A stretch of DNA of 64,000 bases from Paenibacillus oleatilyticus. GTDB lineage: Bacteria > Bacillota > Bacilli > Paenibacillales > NBRC-103111. The DNA lies in contig NZ_JAHNZO010000033.1 of NCBI RefSeq assembly GCF_018998565.1, forward strand, positions 22,109-86,108, read 5' to 3'. The notes beneath the pieces were generated by a model, which saw only the letters and a program-made list of their open reading frames with translations, did no database searches and was not told the DNA's origin. A program made the position numbers and the translations under genes. Each line of letters begins with the position of its first letter. Positions within the stretch are counted from its first letter, which is position 1. Of the stretch, positions 1-7,603 are shown in pieces.

Positions 1-16
1 CGCTGGAGAAAACACA

Positions 17-59
17 AAAAGAAGGAGTAAAAATCACGCGGATTTTTACTCCTTCTTTT
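17..59 (-). terminator. Intrinsic terminator after glpT
   Basis: A perfect 19-bp inverted repeat (17-35 and 41-59, loop ACGCG) lies five bases beyond the glpT stop codon. On the minus strand it runs into a T-rich stretch, as expected for a factor-independent terminator. The symmetric T and A runs mean it could work in both directions. Confidence 0.9.
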
Positions 60-63
60 GCAA

Positions 64-1431
64 TTAGTGCTGGTTCTTCACGACTTCTTGCCCGCGAACA
101 TTCCAAGTCAGGGCAAAGAGCACGGCTGCAATCGCGCACGAACCGACCAGCAGCGTAAACCCTGCATTCCATCCGGAGGCACTGACGATTACGCCCATCA
201 AAGCGTTCGCCGTTACCGTACCTCCCAGGTAACCGAACAAACCGGTAAGTCCGGCTGCCGTCCCGGCGGCTTTCTTCGGAACGAAGTCCAGCGCCTGCAG
301 ACCGACCAACATCACCGGACCGTAGATCAGGAAGCCGATCGCGATGAGGCAAAGCATGTCGACCGTCGGGTTGCCTGGCGGGTTAAACCAGTACACCAGA
401 ACCGCGATCAATACGCCGATCATAAATACGACGCCTGCCGGTCCGCGGCGGCCTTTAAACATTTTATCCGAAATCCAGCCGCAGAGCAGCGTTCCCGGGA
501 TTCCCGCCCATTCGTACAAGAAGTAAGCCCAGCTGGATTTGTTCATGTTGAAGCCTTTTTCTTCGCTCAGATACGTCGGCGCCCAGTCCAACACGCCGTA
601 CCGGACAAAGTAAACGAAGATGTTCGCAAACGCAATTGCCCAAACCCACTTATTGTTCAACACATACTTGAAAAGAATTTCTTTGGTCGAGAGCTCGGTT
701 TCGAACGTTTTCTTCGTAGCGCTCGGATAATCGTTGCGGTATTCCTCGATCGACGGCAATCCGACCGATTGCGGCGTATCGCGGATTAAAAAGTAAGAGA
801 CAATCGCGAAAACAATGGCTACCAAAGCAGGCAAAATAAAGACGCCTTCATACCCCGATTGGGAGAAACCGGACATTCCTGCGAAAATCGCAACGCCTGC
901 AACGGCAAGCGGCGCCATGACGCCTCCGCCCACGTTATGAGCAACGTTCCAGATGGCGGTTTTATTCCCGCGTTCATTCAAGCTGAACCAGTGAACAAGA
1001 ACCCGGCCGGACGGCGGCCATCCCATCCCTTGGAACCATCCGTTTAAGAAAAGCATAATAAACATGATGGCAACGGACGAGGTGAAGAAAGGAACGACCC
1101 CCATCAGCAAACTGACGACTGCGGAAAGGATCAGGCCCGCCGGTAAAAACATTCTGGCATTGCTTCGGTCGGAAATGGTCGCCATCACAAATTTACTGAT
1201 GCCGTAAGCAATCGAAATGGCCGATAACGCAAAGCCGAGCTCCGCTTTGGAGAAACCTTGCGCGGTTAAGTAGGGCATGGCCAGCGAGAAGTTTTTGCGA
1301 AGCAAATAGTACGCTGCGTAACCAATGAAGATACCGAGAAAAACCTGAAGTCTGAGCTTCTTATACTCGGAATCGATTTGGTTGTCCGGTAACCTGTCGA
1401 TCGGCGGAGCAGGCTTGAAGAGATTAAACAT
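64..1431 (-). CDS. glpT: Glycerol-3-phosphate transporter GlpT (MFS)
   Basis: A 455-residue, 12-helix major facilitator protein of the organophosphate:phosphate antiporter family, expected to exchange external glycerol-3-phosphate for internal phosphate across the membrane. The N-terminus (MFNLFKPAPPIDRL, then LRLQVFLGIFIGYAAYYLLR) closely matches my recollection of Bacillus GlpT, and a DRSNAR-type MFS loop follows helix 2. The start at 1431 is chosen because AAGGAGGA sits just upstream; an 18-codon extension has no such site. It is monocistronic. A promoter with a cre site and a leader terminator lie upstream, pointing to CcpA repression and GlpP-type antitermination. UhpT-like substrates are a less likely alternative. 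Confidence 0.92.
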   Translation of the reverse strand: MFNLFKPAPPIDRLPDNQIDSEYKKLRLQVFLGIFIGYAAYYLLRKNFSLAMPYLTAQGFSKAELGFALSAISIAYGISKFVMATISDRSNARMFLPAGLILSAVVSLLMGVVPFFTSSVAIMFIMLFLNGWFQGMGWPPSGRVLVHWFSLNERGNKTAIWNVAHNVGGGVMAPLAVAGVAIFAGMSGFSQSGYEGVFILPALVAIVFAIVSYFLIRDTPQSVGLPSIEEYRNDYPSATKKTFETELSTKEILFKYVLNNKWVWAIAFANIFVYFVRYGVLDWAPTYLSEEKGFNMNKSSWAYFLYEWAGIPGTLLCGWISDKMFKGRRGPAGVVFMIGVLIAVLVYWFNPPGNPTVDMLCLIAIGFLIYGPVMLVGLQALDFVPKKAAGTAAGLTGLFGYLGGTVTANALMGVIVSASGWNAGFTLLVGSCAIAAVLFALTWNVRGQEVVKNQH

Positions 1432-1472
1432 CGTTGTCCTCCTTGATGTAATTGATAACAACGGAAACCATG

Positions 1473-1527
1473 AAAAAAAAACCATACTTTAATAACACTT
1501 TCTTTAACGAAAGTGCCACAAAGTATG
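1473..1527 (-). promoter_or_regulatory. Leader terminator of glpT (candidate GlpP antitermination site)
   Basis: In the untranslated leader, the minus strand forms a long hairpin: CATACTTT/AAAGTATG (1483-1490 with 1520-1527) outside CACTTTC/GAAAGTG (1496-1502 with 1509-1515), followed on the transcript by nine U residues (1473-1481). This is an intrinsic terminator between promoter and glpT. In B. subtilis the Glp regulon, including glpTQ, is switched on by GlpP acting on such leaders; applying that here is inference. Confidence 0.75.
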
Positions 1528-1568
1528 AGTCTCAGCGTCTCCATCATCGTTTTTTACTTGTAGGCAAT

Positions 1569-1597
1569 ATTTTAGTATTCGATGTAAACGTTGTCAA
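1569..1597 (-). promoter_or_regulatory. glpT sigma-A promoter with overlapping cre site
   Basis: On the minus strand TTGACA (1592-1597) and TAAAAT (1569-1574) are separated by 17 bp. The spacer and -35 overlap TGTAAACGTTGTCA (1583-1596), which fits the CcpA consensus TGWAANCGNTNWCA at every fixed position. A cre here should give carbon catabolite repression by blocking RNA polymerase. Confidence 0.85.
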
Positions 1598-1769
1598 TAA
1601 GTTTTTTTTATAAATTGTCCTTAGAGGGGAGAAGCAGTGGAACAGGTTGGAAAAAATGAGGCCTGAAGTCCTCATGGAAAAAATTCAATTTTATTTCGAA
1701 AGTTTGCAAATAGGAGAAGACTATGACAGTATAAGTCTATCTAATACGAACGAATGGAGCTATAGAAAT

Positions 1770-2111
1770 ATGTCTAATTTGCCAAGTTGCCCGAAATGTA
1801 ATTCAGCGTACACTTACGAGGACGGAAGCCTTCTGATTTGCCCGGAATGTGCTCATGAATGGACGTTAGAAGCAGAAGCGGAAAATCGCGAAGACCACAA
1901 GATTGTCAAAGACGCGAATGGAAATGTTTTGAATGATGGCGATACGGTAACGGTCATCAAGGACCTGAAAGTAAAAGGAAGCTCATCGGTCTTGAAAATG
2001 GGAACAAAAGTAAAAAATATCCGTTTAGTTGTCGGAGATCATGATATTGATTGCAAAATCGACGGCTTTGGAGCAATGAAATTAAAATCGGAATTTGTAA
2101 AAAAAATCTAG
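1770..2111 (+). CDS. yjdM: YjdM/PhnA-family zinc-ribbon protein
   Basis: A 113-residue protein of the PhnA/YjdM family. The N-terminal zinc ribbon is visible as CPKC near residues 7-10 and CPEC near residues 25-28. The rest is the conserved small beta domain (KDANGNVLNDGDTVTVIKDL, then KVKGSSSVLKMGTKVKNI). Despite the historical phosphonoacetate-hydrolase name of some members, the function is unclear. The start at 1770 follows the family; the frame stays open upstream to about 1647, but those residues do not resemble the family. The ribosome binding site at 1770 is weak. The gene stands alone with its own terminator. Confidence 0.85.
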   Translation: MSNLPSCPKCNSAYTYEDGSLLICPECAHEWTLEAEAENREDHKIVKDANGNVLNDGDTVTVIKDLKVKGSSSVLKMGTKVKNIRLVVGDHDIDCKIDGFGAMKLKSEFVKKI

Positions 2112-2148
2112 TGCGGTTTATAGGAAACCGGCGGATTTATATTCGGAG

Positions 2149-2173
2149 GCCCTCTGTTGCGGAGGGCTTTTTT
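2149..2173 (+). terminator. Intrinsic terminator after yjdM
   Basis: GCCCTC (2149-2154) pairs with GAGGGC (2162-2167) across a 7-base loop and is followed by six T residues. Confidence 0.85.
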
Positions 2174-2260
2174 GTCGTAAAAAACAATGATCGTTTTGTC
2201 ATACACAGACAGATCCGCCGGGTAGATGATAAGATGGAAGAAGGGTAAAAGATTACTTTT

Positions 2261-3742
2261 ATGTCAGGAAGGAAAAGAAAAAACTTGAGATTCCTATCCC
2301 GTTCTGTCCAGCGCTTTCGTCGATTGCAATGGAAGCTGACCTTATTTTATATTCTCACAACGATGGTTGTTCTGATCGTGCTCGAAATGGCGGGTATTCT
2401 GATTATGTTTGGCATAGCCAAATATAATGTCAGACAAACGCTTGCCTACGAAGTGGGAGTGGTGGCGCAGAACGTAGGCTCCAACTTCACGGGGCCCTTC
2501 ATCAACCGGAATCGGCTGAATGAAGCTCTGAGGGATTGGCGCCTGGAAAACGGCACCGAATTTCAGGGGTTTTCTGCCGTGGTCGATCCCGAAGGGCAAC
2601 TGATCGCCGTAGCAGGAGAGGATTGGGCCGAGGCGGGCGGATTCGGGGCAGGGCTGCCCGCAATCGTGCAGAGGCACATTCGGTCTGCTCTGGCTTTGGA
2701 GCCCGGCTCGATTCCCCTTATGAATACGTCTACCTACGAGGAAAAGGGCACCATCTATATTGTGGCTCCGATTGTCAGTGCGAAGGAGATCAAGGGGGCC
2801 TTGGTGGTGAAAGCCGGACAGGTTCGGACGTCTGCGAACAATTTGTGGGAGTTTATACCGAAGGCCTTTCAATTTTTCGGCTTCAGCATCATTGCCTTTT
2901 TTATAGGCGCGGCGATTGTCGGTCTCGCCTTCGGAATCGTGACGTCGCGAAGTCTTGTGCGGCGGTTGCGAAGGATTCTGACGTCGGCTGACCGATGGAG
3001 TCAAGGCGATTTCACGACTTTTGTTGACGATCCCTCCGGCGACGAGTTAGGGCGGCTGGCGCAACGGCTTAACCAGATGGCGAAGCAGCTTCAGCATCTG
3101 CTCCGGACGCGGCAGGACCTTGCGGCGCTGGACGAGCGCAACCGGCTCGCCAGAGAACTGCACGATAGTGTGAAGCAGCAGATGTTTGCCGTCTCGATCT
3201 GGGTGAATACGGCCAAAACGTTGATCGGCCAGGATGAGCATGCGGCTCGTTCGCATCTGGTCGAGGCGGAAAAATTGATACGCCAAACGCAGCAGGAGCT
3301 GCGTGCGCTCATTCATCAGCTGCGTCCGGTTGCTTTGGAGGGCAAGAATCTGGCGCATGCCTTGGAGGATTATGTGAAGGTCTGGCAGGAGCAAACGGGG
3401 ATTGCCGCAGAGGTGGAGGCGCCCGGTGGCCAACAACAGGTGTCTCCGCTTATTGAAGAAGCCTTCTTCCGCATCACCCAGGAGGCGCTGGCCAATATTG
3501 CCCGCCACAGCCAGGCCAGCGCGATGAAGCTGTCTCTGGCATGCGGCGAGACGGTGACGCTCTCCATCCGCGACAATGGCTGCGGATTCGATGTCCGCCT
3601 CGCAGACCGGCAGGGCGTCGGTCTGTCCTCCATGCGCGAGCGCGTTCAGGCGTTGGGCGGCCATATCGATATCCGCAGCGAGAAGGGACACGGCACGACA
3701 ATTGTCGTCCGCTGCAAGCAAACGGAGCTTCAAGCGGTGTAA
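2261..3742 (+). CDS. NarL-type sensor histidine kinase (LiaS-like)
   Basis: A 493-residue membrane histidine kinase. Helix 1 is near residues 27-50 and helix 2 near 205-228, enclosing an extracellular sensor region of about 150 residues. A HAMP linker follows (about 230-285), then a HisKA_3 dimerisation domain with the phospho-acceptor in RELHDSVKQQ (His301), and a HATPase_c domain with ALANIARHS, DNGCGFD and GVGLSSMRER. It should phosphorylate the NarL-family regulator encoded 37 bp downstream. The sensor region is larger than in the short intramembrane-sensing LiaS kinases, so direct sensing of an extracellular signal is plausible. The ligand is unknown. Confidence 0.92.
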   Translation: MSGRKRKNLRFLSRSVQRFRRLQWKLTLFYILTTMVVLIVLEMAGILIMFGIAKYNVRQTLAYEVGVVAQNVGSNFTGPFINRNRLNEALRDWRLENGTEFQGFSAVVDPEGQLIAVAGEDWAEAGGFGAGLPAIVQRHIRSALALEPGSIPLMNTSTYEEKGTIYIVAPIVSAKEIKGALVVKAGQVRTSANNLWEFIPKAFQFFGFSIIAFFIGAAIVGLAFGIVTSRSLVRRLRRILTSADRWSQGDFTTFVDDPSGDELGRLAQRLNQMAKQLQHLLRTRQDLAALDERNRLARELHDSVKQQMFAVSIWVNTAKTLIGQDEHAARSHLVEAEKLIRQTQQELRALIHQLRPVALEGKNLAHALEDYVKVWQEQTGIAAEVEAPGGQQQVSPLIEEAFFRITQEALANIARHSQASAMKLSLACGETVTLSIRDNGCGFDVRLADRQGVGLSSMRERVQALGGHIDIRSEKGHGTTIVVRCKQTELQAV

Positions 3743-3779
3743 AAGAACAAGATTACTTTTTTCGAATGGAGCGGGCAAC

Positions 3780-4445
3780 ATGACAAAGACGGAACCGATC
3801 ACAATTCTGATTGTCGACGATCACTCGATTGTGCGTCAGGGCTTGTGCGCATTATTCAAAATTCAGCCGGATTGCCGGGTCGTAGGCGAAGCCGATGCGG
3901 GAGAGAGTGCCGTCCGCTTGGCCGCCGAGCTAGTGCCCGACGTCATTCTCATGGATCTGGTGATGCCCGGGATGGATGGCGTAGAAGCTACGAGGCAGGT
4001 CAAGCAAGTCAGCCCCCGTTCTCAGGTGATTGTACTGACCTCTTATCATGACGACGAGCATATCTTTCCGGCTTTGCGCGCCGGAGCGCTCTCCTACGTG
4101 CTCAAGGATATCGAGCCGGAACAGTTGGTCGAGACCGTGCGCAGAGCCGTACATGGCGAGTCGATGATGCATCCGCGCGTGGCTGCACGGGTTGTTCAGG
4201 AGATACGCGATACGCAACGGGCGGATGACAGCCCGTTCGCCGAATTGAGCGACCGCGAGCTCGAAGTGCTGCGCCTGATCGCGGGCGGGCTTACGAACGC
4301 GGAGATTGCGGAGCGCCTGATCATCAGCGAGAAGACGGTGAAAGGCCACGTCAGCAATATTTTAAGCAAGCTGCATATGCTGGACCGCACCAAGGCAGCC
4401 GTTTTCGCTTGGCAGCAGGGACTTATGCGCCCGGACGACGAGTAA
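3780..4445 (+). CDS. NarL/LuxR-family response regulator
   Basis: A 221-residue regulator. The receiver domain (about 1-120) has the acidic pair in VDDHS, the phospho-acceptor Asp59 in LMDLVMPGMDG and the conserved Lys in LKDIEPEQ. A LuxR-type helix-turn-helix ends the protein (LSDRELEVLRLIAGG, NAEIAERL, KTVKGHVSNIL). The start is placed at 3780 behind GGAGCGGG; the frame stays open upstream into the kinase gene, but that stretch is shadow sequence. It is almost certainly the partner of the preceding kinase. The membrane protein downstream is a likely target, though a weak hairpin lies between. Confidence 0.93.
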   Translation: MTKTEPITILIVDDHSIVRQGLCALFKIQPDCRVVGEADAGESAVRLAAELVPDVILMDLVMPGMDGVEATRQVKQVSPRSQVIVLTSYHDDEHIFPALRAGALSYVLKDIEPEQLVETVRRAVHGESMMHPRVAARVVQEIRDTQRADDSPFAELSDRELEVLRLIAGGLTNAEIAERLIISEKTVKGHVSNILSKLHMLDRTKAAVFAWQQGLMRPDDE

Positions 4446-4496
4446 AAGCTGTTTTTTTCATTCGTTTTCCTCAGCATGCACCTATTCATTCCAATG

Positions 4497-4522
4497 CCGG
4501 CTCTCCTGTTAAGGGGAGCCGG
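4497..4522 (+). terminator. Hairpin after the response regulator
   Basis: CCGGCTCTCC (4497-4506) pairs with GGGGAGCCGG (4513-4522), one G-T wobble. It is followed only by TTCTGT, so termination may be partial. It lies between the regulator and the membrane-protein gene. Confidence 0.5.
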
Positions 4523-4696
4523 TTCTGTGTATAACGGACCTCTGGTCGGGGGGATAAACAGATCTGCAGACGCGTCCCAATTCAGCGTGACTGCCCTATG
4601 ATTAAGGAGCAACAGGTCATATTTTCCATATCGCGGAAGGGTCCGCTATGGAGGGCCGTTCGCGATTCGATTCTTAGAAATAGGGAGTTGTTCTTG

Positions 4697-5788
4697 ATGG
4701 ATACCTTGAAAAATCCTCTGCTGCAAACAACCGGCAATCCGTCCTCGCGGGTCGGACGGTGGCCGTCCTGGATCGGCTACGCTGCGGCAGCTTGGTCTTT
4801 GGTTTACGGGCTGCTTGGCTTGTACTGGGCTTTAGGGGGCAGCGGCTTTCCCTTCGGCGAAGGGGATTCCCAGCCCAATATGTCGTTCTTGGGCGGCTTG
4901 CAAGCGAAGAGCGGAGCGCCGTGGATAGCCGTTCTTGGTTTCGTCGGCGCGATATTGGCAGCAGCGATGACGCGGCTGCCAGGGAAGGGCATTCTTCGCG
5001 TGGCCGTTCTGGCTTTCGCTTGCGCTGCTTCGGCCATCCTGTTGATCGCCATTCCGGACGCCAGAGTCATCATGGCCGTCGGGTATGCGCCTATATGTCT
5101 GGTCGGCGCTCCCTTCGGTTGGCCACCGGTCAATTATTTGGAGAAAGCCCTCCCTTGGGAAGTAATCAACCAGTTCATTTGCATGGCCGGCGGGTTCCTG
5201 TGGGTCGGGACGGCCCTTGCTTATTACCGCCGATCCCGGCAAGCCTGCGGGAGCTGCGGCCGAACTGGCAGCGCGGCAGCTTCCGGTTGGACAACACCCG
5301 AAGCTGCGGCGTGTTGGGGGAGATGGGCCGTCTACGTGGCATTCATTTTACCGTTCGGCTATGCCGGGATGCGGTGGGCGTGGGCATTCGGCATCCCTCT
5401 CGGAATTGACCGGGAACTGCTTCAGGAGCTTCACACCAACGGCTTATGGCTAGCCGGTGCGGGCTTGGCTACGGTAGCGGCCGGCGGCTCGGTGCTGACC
5501 TTGGGGCTCATCCAACGCTGGGGCGAGATCTTCCCGCGTTGGACGCTGGGACTGTCCGGCAAACGGGTCCCCCCGGCGCTTGCGATTGTCCCCGCCTCCT
5601 TTATCACCGTCGTGGTGATGACCGGCGGGCTGACGGTCATCCGCATGAATTGGTCTGCTTTTCTGAGCGGCGCTTTTATAACGAATCCGATGATGTGGTG
5701 GCCGGTTTGGGGCATCTCGCTGGGAGCGGCTACGCTCGCCTATTATTACCGCAGGCGCGGGCAGTGTACGGTGTGCGGCCTTGAATAA
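4697..5788 (+). CDS. Internally duplicated membrane protein with two CxxCG motifs
   Basis: I do not recognise this 363-residue protein. It has about nine or ten hydrophobic segments. The two halves look duplicated: each ends in a similar juxtamembrane tail, LAYYRRSRQACGSCG near residues 174-188 and LAYYYRRRGQCTVCG at the C-terminus. The cysteine pairs (Cys184/187 and Cys357/360) resemble half zinc knuckles or redox pairs; four cysteines could together bind one metal. The start at 4697 follows TAGGGAGTTG; an upstream extension to 4598 in the same frame lacks helices or a good site. It follows a two-component pair and may be its target or accessory membrane partner. Function unknown. Confidence 0.75.
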   Translation: MDTLKNPLLQTTGNPSSRVGRWPSWIGYAAAAWSLVYGLLGLYWALGGSGFPFGEGDSQPNMSFLGGLQAKSGAPWIAVLGFVGAILAAAMTRLPGKGILRVAVLAFACAASAILLIAIPDARVIMAVGYAPICLVGAPFGWPPVNYLEKALPWEVINQFICMAGGFLWVGTALAYYRRSRQACGSCGRTGSAAASGWTTPEAAACWGRWAVYVAFILPFGYAGMRWAWAFGIPLGIDRELLQELHTNGLWLAGAGLATVAAGGSVLTLGLIQRWGEIFPRWTLGLSGKRVPPALAIVPASFITVVVMTGGLTVIRMNWSAFLSGAFITNPMMWWPVWGISLGAATLAYYYRRRGQCTVCGLE

Positions 5789-5816
5789 TCGCTTTGAACG
5801 AGGAGGAAGATCGGTA

Positions 5817-5852
5817 TGGATAGGGTATCGCCCCGCCCAACTGCGCGGTAGA
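5817..5852 (+). other. 11-codon ORF with strong ribosome binding site
   Basis: GAGGAGGAAGATCGGT precedes an ATG that opens only eleven codons before TAG. It lies between the CxxCG membrane protein and the vanY promoter. It may be a remnant of a gene start or a tiny peptide. Nothing else supports it. Confidence 0.2.
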
Positions 5853-5880
5853 GCGCGACCATATCAAATGTTAATAAAAT

Positions 5881-5930
5881 CTTTATCTTTACCTTACTTC
5901 TTTTTAAACGTTACACTTTATCCTTACAGA
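5881..5930 (+). promoter_or_regulatory. Promoter element of vanY, shared with 8697-8740
   Basis: The 21 bp at 5889-5909, centred on TACTTCTTTTTAAAC, recur at 8705-8725 with a single T/C difference. CTTTA eight bases upstream and TATCCT about ten bases downstream are also kept at the same spacing. Several TTAC half-repeats lie within, as in OmpR-family binding sites. Because the VanRS-like genes sit between the two copies, this is probably the VanR-like operator with its core promoter. Confidence 0.6.
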
Positions 5931-5955
5931 ATGAAAGCGTAAGGAGGAAACGTAG

Positions 5956-6855
5956 ATGAAGAAGTGGTTTTTTTTGCTTGTCATGCTTTTGCCGCTGGGG
6001 TGTGAAGCCATTCAACAGGAGCCGCAAGCCGCAAACGTGGAATACAGCAAGGAGGTCGACCAAGCTCAGGAGGCGGCTCACCAAAAGAAGGCTCCAACGA
6101 AGACTCAAACAAAGACTCAAACAAAGGCTCAAACGATAAAAGTAACCAAAAACCAGATTTACCAAGGGAACCTGCTGCTGGTTAACAAGCAGTATCCGGT
6201 GCATGAAGAGGGCGTTACGGCCGATGTGGTCAACCTGTTTCGGGATAAGGAGCTGTCCCAGGGATACGTGGTGCTCGATAAGACGATCCGGCTGTCGAAA
6301 GGCGTGGCGCAAAAATTTCAAACGATGGTCAATGCCGCCTCCAAAGAAGGGGTGAGCGCTTTTATGATCAGCAGCGGCTACCGGGACAACAAAGAACAAA
6401 GCCAGCTGTATAAAAGTATGGGCGCCGATTATGCGCTGCCTGCGGGCCACAGTGAGCATAACTTAGGCTTATCCCTTGATATCGGATCGACGCAAACGGA
6501 GATGAACCGCGCTCCGGAAGGAAAATGGCTGCAAAAAAACGCTTGGGCTTACGGATTTATTTTGCGCTATCCCAAGGACAAGACGGAGATCACGGGCATT
6601 CAATACGAGCCGTGGCATTTTCGCTATGTCGGCTTGCCGCATAGTGCGATCATGCAGGAGAAAAACTTTACATTGGAGCAATATTTGGATTACCTGAAGG
6701 AACAAGAGACGGTTTCGACGACGGTAGAGGGCAAATCCTACGAAGTCTCGTATTATCCCGTGTCCGGCAATACGTCGATTCCGGTGCCGGCCGGCCGCCG
6801 CTATGAACTATCGGGAAACAATATGGATGGCGTCATTGTAACCTTGCTTCCTTGA
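5956..6855 (+). CDS. VanY-like D-alanyl-D-alanine carboxypeptidase lipoprotein
   Basis: A 299-residue M15B peptidase expected to trim the terminal D-Ala from peptidoglycan stem peptides outside the membrane. The N-terminus is a lipoprotein signal with lipobox LPLGC (Cys16). A low-complexity Lys/Thr/Gln linker follows (about 45-65). The catalytic domain shows SEHNLGLSLD, giving zinc ligands His168 and Asp175, and EPWHFRYVG, giving the general base Glu218 and ligand His221. About 55 residues extend past the catalytic core. AAGGAGG precedes the ATG. The VanRS-like pair follows directly, a VanRSY-like order. There are no vanH, vanA or vanX genes here, so this is more likely wall remodelling than glycopeptide resistance. 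Confidence 0.9.
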   Translation: MKKWFFLLVMLLPLGCEAIQQEPQAANVEYSKEVDQAQEAAHQKKAPTKTQTKTQTKAQTIKVTKNQIYQGNLLLVNKQYPVHEEGVTADVVNLFRDKELSQGYVVLDKTIRLSKGVAQKFQTMVNAASKEGVSAFMISSGYRDNKEQSQLYKSMGADYALPAGHSEHNLGLSLDIGSTQTEMNRAPEGKWLQKNAWAYGFILRYPKDKTEITGIQYEPWHFRYVGLPHSAIMQEKNFTLEQYLDYLKEQETVSTTVEGKSYEVSYYPVSGNTSIPVPAGRRYELSGNNMDGVIVTLLP

Positions 6856-6907
6856 CCGGAAGTTCTGGTACAATGGAATGGTTAACTCTATGCAGAGGGT
6901 GAATGCG

Positions 6908-7603
6908 ATGAAACGGATCACGATTTTGATCGCGGATGACGAGATGGCGATTGCCGATTTGATCGGACTGCATCTAACCAAAGAAGGCTACCATGTGATT
7001 AAAGCGGCGGATGGGCAGGAGGCCATTCAAGCCGTTCAGACGCATTCGATCGATCTGGCGATTTTGGATATTATGATGCCCAAAGTGGATGGTTACGAAG
7101 TGACCCGGCAAATCCGGGAAACGAATCATATGCCGATCATTTTCCTGAGCGCGAAAACGTCCGACATGGATAAAATCGCAGGCTTGGTGAGGGGCGCGGA
7201 CGATTATATGACCAAGCCGTTCAACCCGATGGAGCTGATCGCCCGCGTGAACGCCCAACTGCGCCGTTCCAGACTGCTCAGCCAATCGTCGGAGGAGAAC
7301 AAGCCCGTGCTGGAAGCGGGAGGCTTGGCCATTTATCCCGATAAGCGCGAAGTTACTTTATATGGCGAACCGGTCGATCTCACGCCGAAAGAGTTCGATA
7401 TCCTGTATCTGCTGGCCAGCTATCCGAAGAAAGTGTTCAGCGCGGAAAATATTTTTCAGCAGGTATGGGGCGAAGATTACTATGAAGGCGGCAATACGGT
7501 GATGGTGCACATCCGGAAGCTGAGGAAAAAATTACAAGAGGATGAACGTAAACATAAGCTGATCAAAACGGTATGGGGGGTTGGATATACATTCAATGGT
7601 TAG
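6908..7603 (+). CDS. VanR-like OmpR-family response regulator
   Basis: A 231-residue regulator. The receiver domain has ADDEMAIADLI and the phospho-acceptor Asp54 in LAILDIMMPKVDGY, then the conserved Lys in MTKPFNP. A winged-helix DNA-binding domain follows (LTPKEFDILYLL, NTVMVHIRKLRKKL, WGVGYTF). IADLIGLHL and PMELIARVNAQLRR resemble VanR. The start at 6908 has AGAGGGTG at a good distance; ATGs at 6878 and 6893 lie in frame but are less well placed. It overlaps the kinase gene and probably binds the element shared by 5889-5909 and 8705-8725. Confidence 0.92.
   Translation: MKRITILIADDEMAIADLIGLHLTKEGYHVIKAADGQEAIQAVQTHSIDLAILDIMMPKVDGYEVTRQIRETNHMPIIFLSAKTSDMDKIAGLVRGADDYMTKPFNPMELIARVNAQLRRSRLLSQSSEENKPVLEAGGLAIYPDKREVTLYGEPVDLTPKEFDILYLLASYPKKVFSAENIFQQVWGEDYYEGGNTVMVHIRKLRKKLQEDERKHKLIKTVWGVGYTFNG

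Noticed and set aside
1647..1769. 41-codon N-terminal extension of YjdM
   Set aside because: It starts at TTG, does not resemble the family, and YjdM proteins begin at the zinc ribbon. The upstream sequence is better read as leader.
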